From positions 1 through 64,000 of the forward strand of contig CAZDDI010000018.1 of assembly GCA_964504195.1 (NCBI GenBank): a DNA stretch of 64,000 nt, written 5' to 3'. Positions 36,925 to 45,310 of this stretch are shown piece by piece. Source of the DNA: CAZDDI01 sp964504195 (lineage in GTDB: Bacteria; Chloroflexota; Anaerolineae; B4-G1; SLSP01). The position numbers and the translations under genes are program-made. The notes below the pieces were generated by a model. The model worked only from the letters and a program-made list of their open reading frames with translations, was not told where the DNA came from and searched no databases. Position 1 is the first letter of the stretch. Every line of letters begins with the position of its first letter.

Positions 36925-37439
36925 ACCCAATCCTGCATCAGGACTATCGCATTGGGGTGTATTTCATCTGAGTTGAACGGGTACGGTCTCTGACCGTGCC
37001 CGTCTTCATTCCATAAGGCCGTTCCAAGAATTAAAACCTCCCACCTCGCTCGGCGTGGATTGTCAAATCCACGCCTCTGCCCTACCAGGGGTATCGGGTA
37101 AACCGCTGGATTTAGCAATCCAGCGGGAGCAAGTGGAAGGATTATTTTCTTGGGATAGCCTAACTACAATGAAACACACCCACCGCATTGGACCACTAAT
37201 TGCAGCAATGTGGACTAAATCTCCGCCACAGACTTCAGTAGATCACGGGTTGCTCGGACTGGATCGCCAGATCCAGCCCAGAACGGGGATCTAACGATCC
37301 CCTTCGAGCATTTCGTGATCTATTGAGTCTCACAGATTTTGACTATTCCTCAATTTACCGCTATACTGAAAATGTGGCCTACAAACAACATAAAACGTGC
37401 AGTATACTCCAAACTTATAATTTATAACTGAGGTGCAAG
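36925..37439. other. Structured non-coding region with serial hairpins
   Basis: No gene is seen, but five hairpins are. Positions: 36977-36988/36992-37003 (12 bp, one G-U), 37052-37061/37066-37075 (10 bp), 37103-37112/37117-37126 (10 bp), 37259-37265/37270-37276 (7 bp) and 37285-37291/37296-37302 (7 bp). The last two are enclosed by stems 37251-37256/37305-37310 and 37241-37247/37314-37320, giving a three-way junction. Most share a GGAT...ATCC core and a four-base loop. It may be a structured RNA or a palindromic repeat cluster. The promoter of the kinase at 37440 must lie near 37330-37430. Confidence 0.55.
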
Positions 37440-39566
37440 ATGGAACGGCGTACGCCTGACACCGAGTCACCCCCTACATTGCCTGGACGCCTGTTACAGA
37501 CCCGTCTGGCAACCTGGCTCTTGAATCTACCGCCAATCGCCTGGTTATTGCGCATTTCGATGCAACAATTCTTCCGGCGACATCTTGGCCGCGGCCCTAT
37601 TATCGCGGCACCGGTCGAAAAAGCAGCGACAGCTAGCCTGGAAGCCACGTTACGCGATGTAACCGAGGATGTGGTGAATGTGCTGGGATATGTAGGCGCG
37701 ATGGTAGCCACCTATGAACAGGGCGATGCACTCCCCGTGCGGGCACTGGCGCTCGATCCCACCATCGCCACCACCGATGACATTCGACGCTGGGAAACGA
37801 AAATCTCCGAATTTGTAGGCCAACCCATCAGCATCACAGACCCCAACATCGCGCGCGTATACGTTTATGACGAGTTATATGCAGACAACCTCAGTGTCAA
37901 AGCCGTCATGGCCGGCGGACCGGTCATCAGTAACGCGCTCTACGACTTATTCACACCCATCGCACCACCGGCTACACAATCGGTGGTGGATGGGATTCAG
38001 CATACGTTGGGCGTACAACAGGTTATCGCCGTTCCATTTTTCCTGGAAACGCTGGAACGAGGAACCCCGGTGCGTGAGGTAGTTGGCAACCTGTTTGCGG
38101 TCAAGCGCGGACGGATCACCGAGCATGACGTGCGCGTACTCGCCGCCTTCGGACGGCAGGCAGCGGCAGCCATTGGCGGTGAACGGCGGCGGCTAGAGAT
38201 TGAGCTGGCACAACGCCTGATTTTTAGGATGCAAACCAGCTTCCAGGACGAACAGGGAATCCTCAATCGCATTGCTCACTGGGTGGTAGACGATTTAGGC
38301 TATGTGGGCGCCATGGTTGCACCGTATGAGAGCGATGACTCGTTAGCCGTGTATGCGCTACACATTAACCCCGCCGTGGCCTCTCCAGTGGATATACGGC
38401 ATTGGGAACAGCAGCTCTCCGAGCTAGCCGGGCGGCCTTTGAACCTGGCAGATGTAGAAACCGCGCGCGTGTATGTCCGCGATACAGCTTATCAGGACAA
38501 CCTAAGCACGCGCGCGGCACAAGCCGGTGAACCTGTTACCAGCAACGATATTTACGATCTCTTCCGCCCCATTGCCCCCCTCTCTACGCATACAGTTTTA
38601 CAGACTATTCAACAGCAATTGGGGATTCAGCAAGTCATCGCTGTGCCTTTCTTCCTGGAAGTGCTGGACGAGGGCGAAACACAACATGAGCTCTTTGGAA
38701 ATCTGTTTGCAGCGACCCGGTCACATGCTTTTCAAGCCAGCGAAATCGCGCTACTACGTGCGGTGGGACAACAAGCAGCGGTAGGGATTCGCAACGCCCG
38801 CCTCTACCGCCGGGCAGAAGAGCAGCGCATTGCCGCGCAAATGTTCGGACGCATGGCGTTCAGTGCAGCCAAATCAGTCCATGCCTTGCGCAATCACATC
38901 GGAACGTTCCAACTGCATCTGAATCTAGTGGAGGCATTGCCCCCGGAAGCGCGTGCCCAACAAATAGCTACACAAAACGCACCGATTCACGCCCGTCTCA
39001 CCGCAGCCGCCAACATCCTGGACACCTTACGAGAACCATGGCGCCAAATCACCGATGAATGCACAGATGTCAACGATTGTATGCGCAATGCTCTAGGGCG
39101 CGCGCTCTCACAAGAAATGGATCCCTCAGTATTAAATACCCAACTAGAGTTGTCCCCCGAACCGCTACTGGTGAAACTCTCCCCGGATATGCTTACCGAA
39201 GCCTTCCGGCTGATGATCCACAACGCCCTCGATGCCATCCAAGAGCGCGGCGTCACCGGGCAGTTGCGGCTCAGCACACGCCAGCTCCCATCCCATGAAA
39301 TTGAGGCCATGATTGGTGATAACGGCAGTGGCATTCGGCCCGAAAACCTGCGTCGTATTTTTGATATTGGGTGGACGACAAAGAGCAAGGGAATGGGATT
39401 TGGGCTATTCTGGGCGCGTGATTACATCGAAGGCCTAGGGGGCAGCATCCAGGTAGAAAGTGTCCTAGACCAGGGAACTACCTTCACCCTCCGATTACCA
39501 GAATCCACCAGCGTATGCGTTGAAGAGCCTCGTAGTAACAAAGGTGAAATATGCGCGACAATATAA
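37440..39566 (+). CDS. Soluble histidine kinase with tandem GAF-like domains
   Basis: A 708-residue kinase. Two clearly homologous sensor modules (about 75-260 and 275-470) share patterns such as LGYVGAMVA, IRRWE, ARVYV, NLS and QQVIAVPFFLE, and are GAF-like. The phospho-acceptor region is unusual: FSAAKSVHALRNHIGTFQLHL (about 480-500) has H-A-L-R-N rather than H-E-L-R-T. HATPase_c follows (about 590-695, NALDAIQERG, DNGSGIRPENLRRIF, GMGFGLFWARDYIEGLGG). It overlaps the downstream ABC ATPase gene by 16 bp, so kinase and transporter are probably cotranslated and the kinase may sense or regulate export. Confidence 0.87.
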   Translation: MERRTPDTESPPTLPGRLLQTRLATWLLNLPPIAWLLRISMQQFFRRHLGRGPIIAAPVEKAATASLEATLRDVTEDVVNVLGYVGAMVATYEQGDALPVRALALDPTIATTDDIRRWETKISEFVGQPISITDPNIARVYVYDELYADNLSVKAVMAGGPVISNALYDLFTPIAPPATQSVVDGIQHTLGVQQVIAVPFFLETLERGTPVREVVGNLFAVKRGRITEHDVRVLAAFGRQAAAAIGGERRRLEIELAQRLIFRMQTSFQDEQGILNRIAHWVVDDLGYVGAMVAPYESDDSLAVYALHINPAVASPVDIRHWEQQLSELAGRPLNLADVETARVYVRDTAYQDNLSTRAAQAGEPVTSNDIYDLFRPIAPLSTHTVLQTIQQQLGIQQVIAVPFFLEVLDEGETQHELFGNLFAATRSHAFQASEIALLRAVGQQAAVGIRNARLYRRAEEQRIAAQMFGRMAFSAAKSVHALRNHIGTFQLHLNLVEALPPEARAQQIATQNAPIHARLTAAANILDTLREPWRQITDECTDVNDCMRNALGRALSQEMDPSVLNTQLELSPEPLLVKLSPDMLTEAFRLMIHNALDAIQERGVTGQLRLSTRQLPSHEIEAMIGDNGSGIRPENLRRIFDIGWTTKSKGMGFGLFWARDYIEGLGGSIQVESVLDQGTTFTLRLPESTSVCVEEPRSNKGEICATI

Positions 39567-40348
39567 CTTCCGCAATTAAAACAGAAAACCTCACCCGCCG
39601 TTTCGGCGAACTAACTGCAGTAAACGCCCTGAACCTGTCTGTACCGTCGGGTATCATCTTTGGCTTTCTTGGGCCAAACGGTGCGGGCAAGTCCACCACC
39701 ATTCACATGATGATTGGCCTTCTCCCCCCAACAGCCGGGACGGCCTATGTGCATGGCTTTGACATTATCAAAACTCCACTGGAAGTCAAACGACGCATCG
39801 GCGTAGTACCTGAAAATCTCAACCTTTACGAGCGCCTCACGGCCACTGAACAGATCGAGCTGGTGGGGCGCTTACATAGCCTGCCCCAGGTCGAAATCAA
39901 GCGCCGCATCCCCCCTTTGTTGGAGATGTTGGATCTGGATAGCGCTGGAAACAAGATGATCCTGGATTACTCGCAAGGGATGCGCAAGAAAACGGCCCTG
40001 GCTTGCGCCCTCATCCATGCCCCCGAAGTGCTGTTTCTCGATGAACCCTTCGAGAGCATTGATCCCATCTCGACGCGCGCTATTAAGGGCACGTTGCGTG
40101 AAATGGTCGAGCAGCGTGGCACGACCATCTTTTTCTCCACGCATGTTATGGAATTGGCGGAACGCTTCTGTGACCAGGTGGGCATCATCAACAAAGGCCA
40201 GCTGGCCGACGTGGGCAGCATCCCTGCTTTGCGCGAACGCGCAGGCTTGCCTCCCGATGCCGCGTTAGAAGACGTTTTCCTCCACACAGTAGGAGCCGAA
40301 GCCAACGATCAAAAGGTGCTCGACTGGCTCACAAAACAGGCGGCATGA
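39551..40348 (+). CDS. ABC transporter ATP-binding protein (ABC-2 type exporter)
   Basis: A 265-residue ATPase: Walker A GPNGAGKSTT (about 38-47), LDYSQGMRKKTALACAL as the signature region, Walker B VLFLDEPFESIDP and switch His in FFSTHVMELAERF. This is the DrrA/CcmA-type exporter class. The signature is degenerate (SQGMRKK in place of LSGGQ), as in several ABC-2 ATPases. It overlaps both neighbours and pairs with the permease by ATGA coupling. Confidence 0.92.
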   Translation: MRDNITSAIKTENLTRRFGELTAVNALNLSVPSGIIFGFLGPNGAGKSTTIHMMIGLLPPTAGTAYVHGFDIIKTPLEVKRRIGVVPENLNLYERLTATEQIELVGRLHSLPQVEIKRRIPPLLEMLDLDSAGNKMILDYSQGMRKKTALACALIHAPEVLFLDEPFESIDPISTRAIKGTLREMVEQRGTTIFFSTHVMELAERFCDQVGIINKGQLADVGSIPALRERAGLPPDAALEDVFLHTVGAEANDQKVLDWLTKQAA

Positions 40349-42054
40349 GTATGTGGCACGAGCTGCAAACATTGTTATGGCTCCAAGGCAAACTCACTGT
40401 AGCCATGTTCCGCACACGCCGCGCCAGCGAGCAATGGTACGTGGTGAATATCATTCTGTGGGGACTGGGAGGTCTCTTTGTATTACCATTTTTCGTAGGC
40501 ATAGGCTTGGGAATCGCCCTTATCAGCATCCTGCTACTGACGCCCCAGGCTAACTACGAGCTACTGATGCTGGTGAACAATGGCTTATTTTTCCTCTGGC
40601 TGCTGCTGCCGGCATCATACAACGCACAGATCATGGAACGCTTCGAGATGTCGCGCCTATTCACGCATCCAATTCGCTTCCGCAGCATCGTAGCGGGCAG
40701 TATCCTCATCTCGCTCTTAACGATGACCGGAATATGGTCGGCGCTCATCCTCGGCGGAGAGGTTATCGGACTACTGTGGCAACAACCGCTGGCGCTACCG
40801 CTAATCCTGCTGGGCGTCCTACCGACCTTTGCGCTGTTGGCACTCACCGGACGGATTATGGAAGACCTCTTCGATCTCGTGGCAGGAGACCGTCGCCTGC
40901 GGGCACTCATGCTAACGGTGTTGACGCTACCCTTCATGCTACTGGGACTCGGGCAAGCGTTTATTCAAGGCGCGATACAGAATTACGATCAAATCACCCT
41001 TTTGCAAAACCTGCCAATTGAGGACTTGATTGCACAATTGGGGCGCGCGCAAAACATCAGCCAGTTCCTGGAAATCCTCCGCCCTTCGCGCATATTGATA
41101 TGGCTACCCGCAGGTTGGGCTACCGCAGGCATGGCAGCTGCATCCACGGGCGCTTGGGGGCGAAGTCTAGTATTTCTCGGCCTATCCCTGGTCGCCGTGG
41201 GGGCGCTGTTGTGGTTACATATCCGGATCACGCGTCGGCTGATGCAAGGCGCAACCCTGGGACTGGGCGCCGAACGCGTACATAGTCATGCCACACAATT
41301 TTTTGAACGCTGGCCCGGCCCACCGACATTCTGGGCATTATTGCACAAGGATTGGATTTACTTGCGGCGCAGCCCTGGCACACGGCGGATGTTCTTCGCG
41401 GGGTTGCTGATGATGTTGCCGGCATCCTTCATCCTTTGGCAACCCGGCAACCCAGAGAGTGCGTTTCAAGAGACAGCCCCGCTGCTCGCCGGGCTGTTCA
41501 TGATTGTGATGCTGAATTTGATGCTCAACATGGGCATCACAGCCAACTACTTCGGCGTCATTGATCGTGAGGGTTTTGGCGCGCTCGCATCAGCACCAGT
41601 GGATCGGCGTCACATCATCATCGCTGCCAATGCTACCGTGTTTTTCCTCACCGGCGGATTGTATGCTCTGGTGCTGCTTTTGTTAGGCGCATTGACTCGC
41701 AACTGGGCGGTTGTCCCCCTCGGGCTATGCCTGGGATTGTGTATGCAAATTAGCGGCAGCCCATTTTTCACATTAGCGGCAATCATTGCACCCTATAGGA
41801 TGCAGCTCAATTTTCCGCAAAAAACACGCCAACAAGGCAACCTGTGGGGCATGCTGATGTGGATTATAGCAGGCATTCCTATCACCCTACTCCTGGTGCT
41901 GCCGTATATTTTTTGGCGCCCCGGATTGTTTTTCACGATTCCCCTCGCAATCCTCTACAGCGTAAGCATATACCTCTTGACGCTCAAACCGTTAGCACAG
42001 CTCCTCCAACGCCGCGAGCACGCCATTTTGGAAGCCATAACAACAGAAACCTAA
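40345..42054 (+). CDS. ABC transporter permease-like polytopic membrane protein
   Basis: A 569-residue membrane protein with about 12 hydrophobic segments, twice the size of a normal ABC-2 permease; it may be a fused dimer. The N-terminus has an amphipathic start (MSMWHELQTLLWLQGKLT) typical of ABC-2 exporters' cytoplasmic helix, and a second such helix (FWALLHKDWIYLRRSPGTRR) appears near residue 330, supporting an internal duplication. The ATGA overlap with the ATPase makes it the partner of that protein. The substrate is unknown. Confidence 0.82.
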   Translation: MSMWHELQTLLWLQGKLTVAMFRTRRASEQWYVVNIILWGLGGLFVLPFFVGIGLGIALISILLLTPQANYELLMLVNNGLFFLWLLLPASYNAQIMERFEMSRLFTHPIRFRSIVAGSILISLLTMTGIWSALILGGEVIGLLWQQPLALPLILLGVLPTFALLALTGRIMEDLFDLVAGDRRLRALMLTVLTLPFMLLGLGQAFIQGAIQNYDQITLLQNLPIEDLIAQLGRAQNISQFLEILRPSRILIWLPAGWATAGMAAASTGAWGRSLVFLGLSLVAVGALLWLHIRITRRLMQGATLGLGAERVHSHATQFFERWPGPPTFWALLHKDWIYLRRSPGTRRMFFAGLLMMLPASFILWQPGNPESAFQETAPLLAGLFMIVMLNLMLNMGITANYFGVIDREGFGALASAPVDRRHIIIAANATVFFLTGGLYALVLLLLGALTRNWAVVPLGLCLGLCMQISGSPFFTLAAIIAPYRMQLNFPQKTRQQGNLWGMLMWIIAGIPITLLLVLPYIFWRPGLFFTIPLAILYSVSIYLLTLKPLAQLLQRREHAILEAITTET

Positions 42055-42080
42055 CCCCGTGCGTGACATGCACTTATCAC

Positions 42081-42120
42081 AGTAGACCTGCCAGGTTTCA
42101 GAAAACCTGGCAGGTCTACT
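42081..42120. repeat. Dispersed palindrome, most perfect copy
   Basis: An 18-bp perfect inverted repeat (42081-42098 with 42103-42120, loop of 4) whose core is AGACCTGCCAGGTTT. It lies 27 bp after the permease stop codon and could terminate or stabilise that transcript. Confidence 0.85.
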
Positions 42121-42250
42121 GTTCTAGTATGGTGATTTCTTCCGGCGTGAGGCCAGGGCGCCCCTGCAGACAGCCTCACAATCCACTATCAGTATAACCC
42201 CAAACGCGGCAAAGTACAAAAAACGTTGCCGCCACACACGCACAAAAAAA

Positions 42251-42276
42251 GCCCCTTTCTCAGTAGAGAAAGGGGC
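42251..42276 (-). terminator. Terminator of the original tRNA-Pro gene
   Basis: A 10-bp perfect stem (42251-42260 with 42267-42276, loop of 6) followed on the minus strand by seven T residues. Its position 59 bp downstream of the tRNA fragment fits the original tRNA transcription unit. Confidence 0.88.
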
Positions 42277-42334
42277 CTGGAATCTGGCTATAAGAGCTGC
42301 GATATGGCATACTCCCATACCATGTAATCTACAG

Positions 42335-42381
42335 TCGGGGCGCAGGGATTTGAACCCTGGACCTCACGGACCCGAACCGTG
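42335..42381 (-). pseudogene. 3' fragment of tRNA-Pro(CGG), left attachment site of an integrative element
   Basis: Reading the minus strand: anticodon stem CACGG, loop TTCGGGT (anticodon CGG, proline), stem CCGTG, variable AGGTC, T-arm CAGGG-TTCAAAT-CCCTG and acceptor strand CGCCCCG plus A73. The bases before the anticodon stem do not form a D-arm or a matching 5' acceptor strand, so only the 3' half is present. Tyrosine recombinases commonly use exactly this part of tRNA genes as attB. The CCA end is not encoded. A tRNA fragment plus an integrase 1.8 kb away marks the left element boundary. Confidence 0.85.
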
Positions 42382-42390
42382 TTCTTCCGG

Positions 42391-42431
42391 CAGTGCTCAT
42401 GGTTACTTTATTATTTTATCCGTGAGCACTG
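42391..42431. repeat. Inverted repeat beside the attachment core
   Basis: CAGTGCTCA (42391-42399) and TGAGCACTG (42423-42431) form a 9-bp perfect inverted repeat 10 bp inside the element from the tRNA fragment. It may be a recombinase or excisionase arm site. Confidence 0.5.
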
Positions 42432-42556
42432 TAGTTGATATATTTTTTATGTGACCGTGCAATCTCCGGTAGAATTAAGTTAGATACATAAACCCAAGAT
42501 TTCTTAAGACGCCTTTTTATTTTATAACACCAGCAAAAACACCAATATTAAAGCTT

Positions 42557-42855
42557 ACCGGTGTGGCAGTGACCACACCAGTATTTTACTCGCCACACCG
42601 GTCAAGTGGTGTCATAAGATAAATTTCAACCTTCTTTATAGAGAGTGCCAATCATAAGTGGGGCAAAGTGCTCCACTACGATAGAATATCCCCCTGTTTT
42701 TGAGGCATTTACGCCTTAAAAATGGGGGATTTTTCATGTTTTGCCCCACTACATCTTTTATTTTATCTCTATAGGGGTCTATTCATTTGAACCGGTGATA
42801 GTGGTGATTGTGGTGTTTCACAGCCATAAGCACCGCTATCACCAGTATCACCGGT
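42557..42855. other. Nested inverted repeats at the element's left end, possible origin or structured RNA
   Basis: A gene-free stretch with several palindromes: ACCGGTGTGG 42557-42566 with 42593-42602; TATAGAGA 42637-42644 with 42766-42773; AGTGGGGCAAA 42657-42667 with 42740-42750; an inner hairpin 42688-42730 followed by TTTT (terminator-like); and ACCGGTGATA 42791-42800 with 42846-42855, itself enclosing an inner pair (42797-42806 with 42831-42840). The rest of 42432-42908 is AT-rich with no gene seen. Confidence 0.55.
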
Positions 42856-42908
42856 TGTCAAAACAAGGAACATGGAAACGAACAACAAAATTCTTGTAAA
42901 AACAAGTG

Positions 42909-43406
42909 CTAAACCAATTTCAACCCAAATGACTTACAGTATGGCGTGAACAGCATCTGCTGCACAATCCGAATCTCGGCATAAATAGCCACTGGAATTA
43001 AAAAACTCAGCACCGCTGCGGATACATTTTCAGTTGGCAACCAGGCCATTGTAGTGGCATACACCAACGCATCAACAGCAAGGTAAGCATATCCATAGAA
43101 AAGGGCAATTATTATTAACATTCTAAACGTTTTCCACAGCAGAAACAAGTTTGATTTACAGCGAATATGTCGCTTGATTTCGGACTTGGCAGCAGGTGTG
43201 CCAATAATCCCCAGGTAGCCTTTCTTAGAAAAGTACCATGTTCTCAAAAACGGCTTAACTTCTTCAAAATATTCTGAATTTACATTAATCACTCGATCTT
43301 CTTGTATTGCTTGCAAAACGTACAAAATTGCAGATTCGCGTTCAGTAGGCTTGATGCTGTTCCAGCAAGTATGCACAGCGAGGTGAGTCTCGTTAAGATT
43401 TTTCAT
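42909..43406 (-). CDS. Hypothetical protein with two membrane segments
   Basis: A 165-residue protein: a soluble N-terminal half (1-90) with no recognised motif, then two hydrophobic helices (about 94-120 and 128-150) and a short tail. It starts inside the end of the XRE repressor gene (14-bp overlap) and must be cotranscribed with it. Low GC and an absence of known relatives are typical of mobile-element cargo. A role in exclusion or membrane-linked immunity is possible but only a guess. Confidence 0.7.
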   Translation of the reverse strand: MKNLNETHLAVHTCWNSIKPTERESAILYVLQAIQEDRVINVNSEYFEEVKPFLRTWYFSKKGYLGIIGTPAAKSEIKRHIRCKSNLFLLWKTFRMLIIIALFYGYAYLAVDALVYATTMAWLPTENVSAAVLSFLIPVAIYAEIRIVQQMLFTPYCKSFGLKLV

Positions 43407-43776
43407 AAGCGAGTTTTTGCTTGGTAGCAGGTAGCGGTGATTCCTGGTTTTGGATCAAAAAACGCATATAGTTTAGAGCCTGTTGACGTTGTTCTGGCGT
43501 CATAGAATTTATCAGATCATGCGCACTTTGGAGCTGTGGGTCGGTTACTCCCTCAACTTTAGGGAGTAGTCCAGCTTTGCGGAAAACCTCAGTTGGTGAT
43601 ACTCCAAATGCTTTTGCAAGGCCACTGCAAAAGTCTGTACTTGGCTTATTTCTTTTCGATAATACATGCGAAACTGCAGAATGAGTAATCCCCATCCTGC
43701 GTGAAAGCTCAGTCACACCCCAACCGCGTTCAGTTAGTTCTGAGTCTATCCAATCATAAAAATCGTTATTGTACAT
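43393..43776 (-). CDS. XRE/Cro-CI family transcriptional regulator
   Basis: A 127-residue regulator with an HTH_3 domain (about 8-65: LTERGWGVTELSRRMGITHSAVSHVLSKRNKPS) and a helical C-terminal region (SMTPEQRQQALNYMRFL). It is divergent from the RHH/integrase genes and likely the element's master repressor. On the minus strand a perfect TATAAT (43784-43789) lies only 7 bp before the ATG and there is no ribosome site, so the mRNA is probably leaderless, as for lambda cI. Confidence 0.88.
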   Translation of the reverse strand: MYNNDFYDWIDSELTERGWGVTELSRRMGITHSAVSHVLSKRNKPSTDFCSGLAKAFGVSPTEVFRKAGLLPKVEGVTDPQLQSAHDLINSMTPEQRQQALNYMRFLIQNQESPLPATKQKLAYEKS

Positions 43777-43832
43777 AACCGAAATTATAGCCCATAAGAC
43801 GGTTTATGTGAGTAACTATTTCGGTTCAAACA

Positions 43833-43862
43833 TTGACAAGAAACGATATTATGTGGTATAAT
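43833..43862 (+). promoter_or_regulatory. Consensus sigma70 promoter of the RHH/integrase side
   Basis: TTGACA (43833-43838), an 18-bp spacer and TATAAT (43857-43862): a consensus promoter driving the plus-strand genes, facing the repressor promoter. Confidence 0.85.
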
Positions 43863-43865
43863 TTG

Positions 43866-43880
43866 GTTACTTTTAGTAAC
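43866..43880. promoter_or_regulatory. Candidate operator between repressor and RHH genes
   Basis: GTTAC-TTTTA-GTAAC (43866-43880) just downstream of the plus-strand -10, with another GTAAC at 43812-43816. Likely binding sites for the XRE or RHH protein. Confidence 0.45.
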
Positions 43881-43901
43881 AACAGAAACAGGAGGTGACG
43901 T

Positions 43902-44129
43902 ATGAAAGATCTTGCGCAGGCCAGGAACATCTCGTTATATTCCAACGACTGGTGCCTTGTTGAAAGAATAGCCGCGCGTTCCGGTGTACGGAGCATGTCG
44001 GGTGGACTTCGTGTTTTAATCGCCGATTATAGGAGGCTAACTGAGATGGTGATGGGAGAGAGAGGGTTATTAGCACCATGTCAGTATGAGTCGCCAGAAT
44101 CAGAAAGGCGTCCTGAAGACGCGCTGTGA
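43902..44129 (+). CDS. Small RHH-like DNA-binding protein, putative excisionase/regulator
   Basis: A 75-residue protein beginning MKDLAQARNISLYSNDWCLVERIAARSGVRSMSGGLRVLIADYRR: one strand then two helices, the pattern of a ribbon-helix-helix (CopG/Arc-like) domain. A very strong AGGAGG precedes the ATG. Position right before the integrase gene is where excisionases and integrase regulators usually lie; that role is inferred from position only. Confidence 0.75.
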   Translation: MKDLAQARNISLYSNDWCLVERIAARSGVRSMSGGLRVLIADYRRLTEMVMGERGLLAPCQYESPESERRPEDAL

Positions 44130-44139
44130 GGGCAAAAAT

Positions 44140-45290
44140 ATGTCAAACATCGTACTGAAACTACTTGATTCTCCATCCTTGGATGATTTGCGCCATGAGT
44201 GGCAGCAGGCATTTGCACAGTGGCTCGTAGTGAGCGCAACCCATACCACTACACAGAGAGCCTATCGCACAGCTTGGAACGATCTCTGGAGCTTCATACA
44301 CAACCTTGACCCTTCCGGCGACCCGCCCCAGGTGTGGGAGTTTTGACATGTGACACCTGCCCACATCCATGCCTGGGTTTATGACATGGAGACCCGCGAT
44401 CTTGACCCACGTCGGGTAGCGACACTGACACAACGGGGACAGATGCGGCCCCGTGGTTATGCGACCGCAACCATTAACCAGCGGCTAGCAGGCATATCCT
44501 CGTTTTATGCTTACGCTGAGCGCGATTACTCAGTGGTGCTGCCTGACGAGCGTGAAATCAACCTGCTGTTCTTGAGTCAAATGCCATCAAATCCGGTGCG
44601 AGGTGTTAGGCGGCGTGACACCGACCAGCACACGGCCGAGCATCCCTACCTAAACCTAGTGCAACTCCGCCAATTTTTTAACGCGATTCCCTCGTCCACT
44701 GCGCAAGGGGCACGCGACCGTGCGCTTCTCATGTTTTATGTTATGACCGGCGCCCGAAATTCCCAAGTACGGACGCTCACCTGGAAGGACTTTGAGGAAC
44801 GTGATGGACGGATATTTTGGCGTTGTCGTGACGTGGAATGTCACAACACGCCTGACCCTGCGGAATGGAAAGAACTCCCGCCGGAGTGCTGGGCGGCGAT
44901 TGAATGCTATCTCAAGGCCGTCGGCCGTTGGACCACGATGGAGGCTAATACGCCGATTTTTACGGCGATGACTATGCGTGCGCGGAACCTGCCTGGCGTT
45001 GACCCGGAGCAGTGGGATCCCTACCGGCAACCACTGACAGCGCGCGAGGTCAATCGGCTGGTCAAAGCCTACGCGGTGCGAGCAGGCCTGGACGGGATTG
45101 AGATTTGCACCGATACACTGCGCAGGTCAGCAGTGGTGTTGATGGAGTCTGTCGGAGCAAGCGCAGAAGATCTGCGTAATTTTCTAAACCATCGCACTAA
45201 ACATGCGACGCGCATCTATCTCGAAAAATTGGGGGGGGGGGACAACGGAATGTCCACGCTCGCAAAATGGCCGCAGTGTTGCGACTGTGA
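44140..45290 (+). pseudogene. Tyrosine recombinase (integrase), interrupted by a stop and a G-tract frameshift
   Basis: Site-specific recombinase, about 380 residues when rebuilt. The N-terminal SAM-like core-binding part is 44140-44343 (start with GAGGG upstream). An in-frame TGA at 44344-44346 sits where homologues have a Trp-like position (WEF-stop-HVTPAHIHAWV), and the same frame continues through the catalytic domain. Arg in ARNSQVRTLTW, second His in LNHRTKHATRIY and the Tyr nucleophile in RIYLEKL are visible, while the His of the HxxR box is Asp (TDTLRR). After Tyr a run of 11 G (45231-45241) shifts the frame; one G more (or two fewer) restores a natural end at 45290. A GTG restart at 44350 could give a separate C-terminal chain. 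Confidence 0.85.
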
Positions 45291-45310
45291 TGTAGGTGAA
45301 AGGAGCGCTG

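Noticed and set aside
42335..42410. Complete tRNA-Pro gene
   Set aside because: Only the anticodon, variable, T and 3' acceptor parts are present; upstream bases do not form a D-arm or a 5' acceptor strand.
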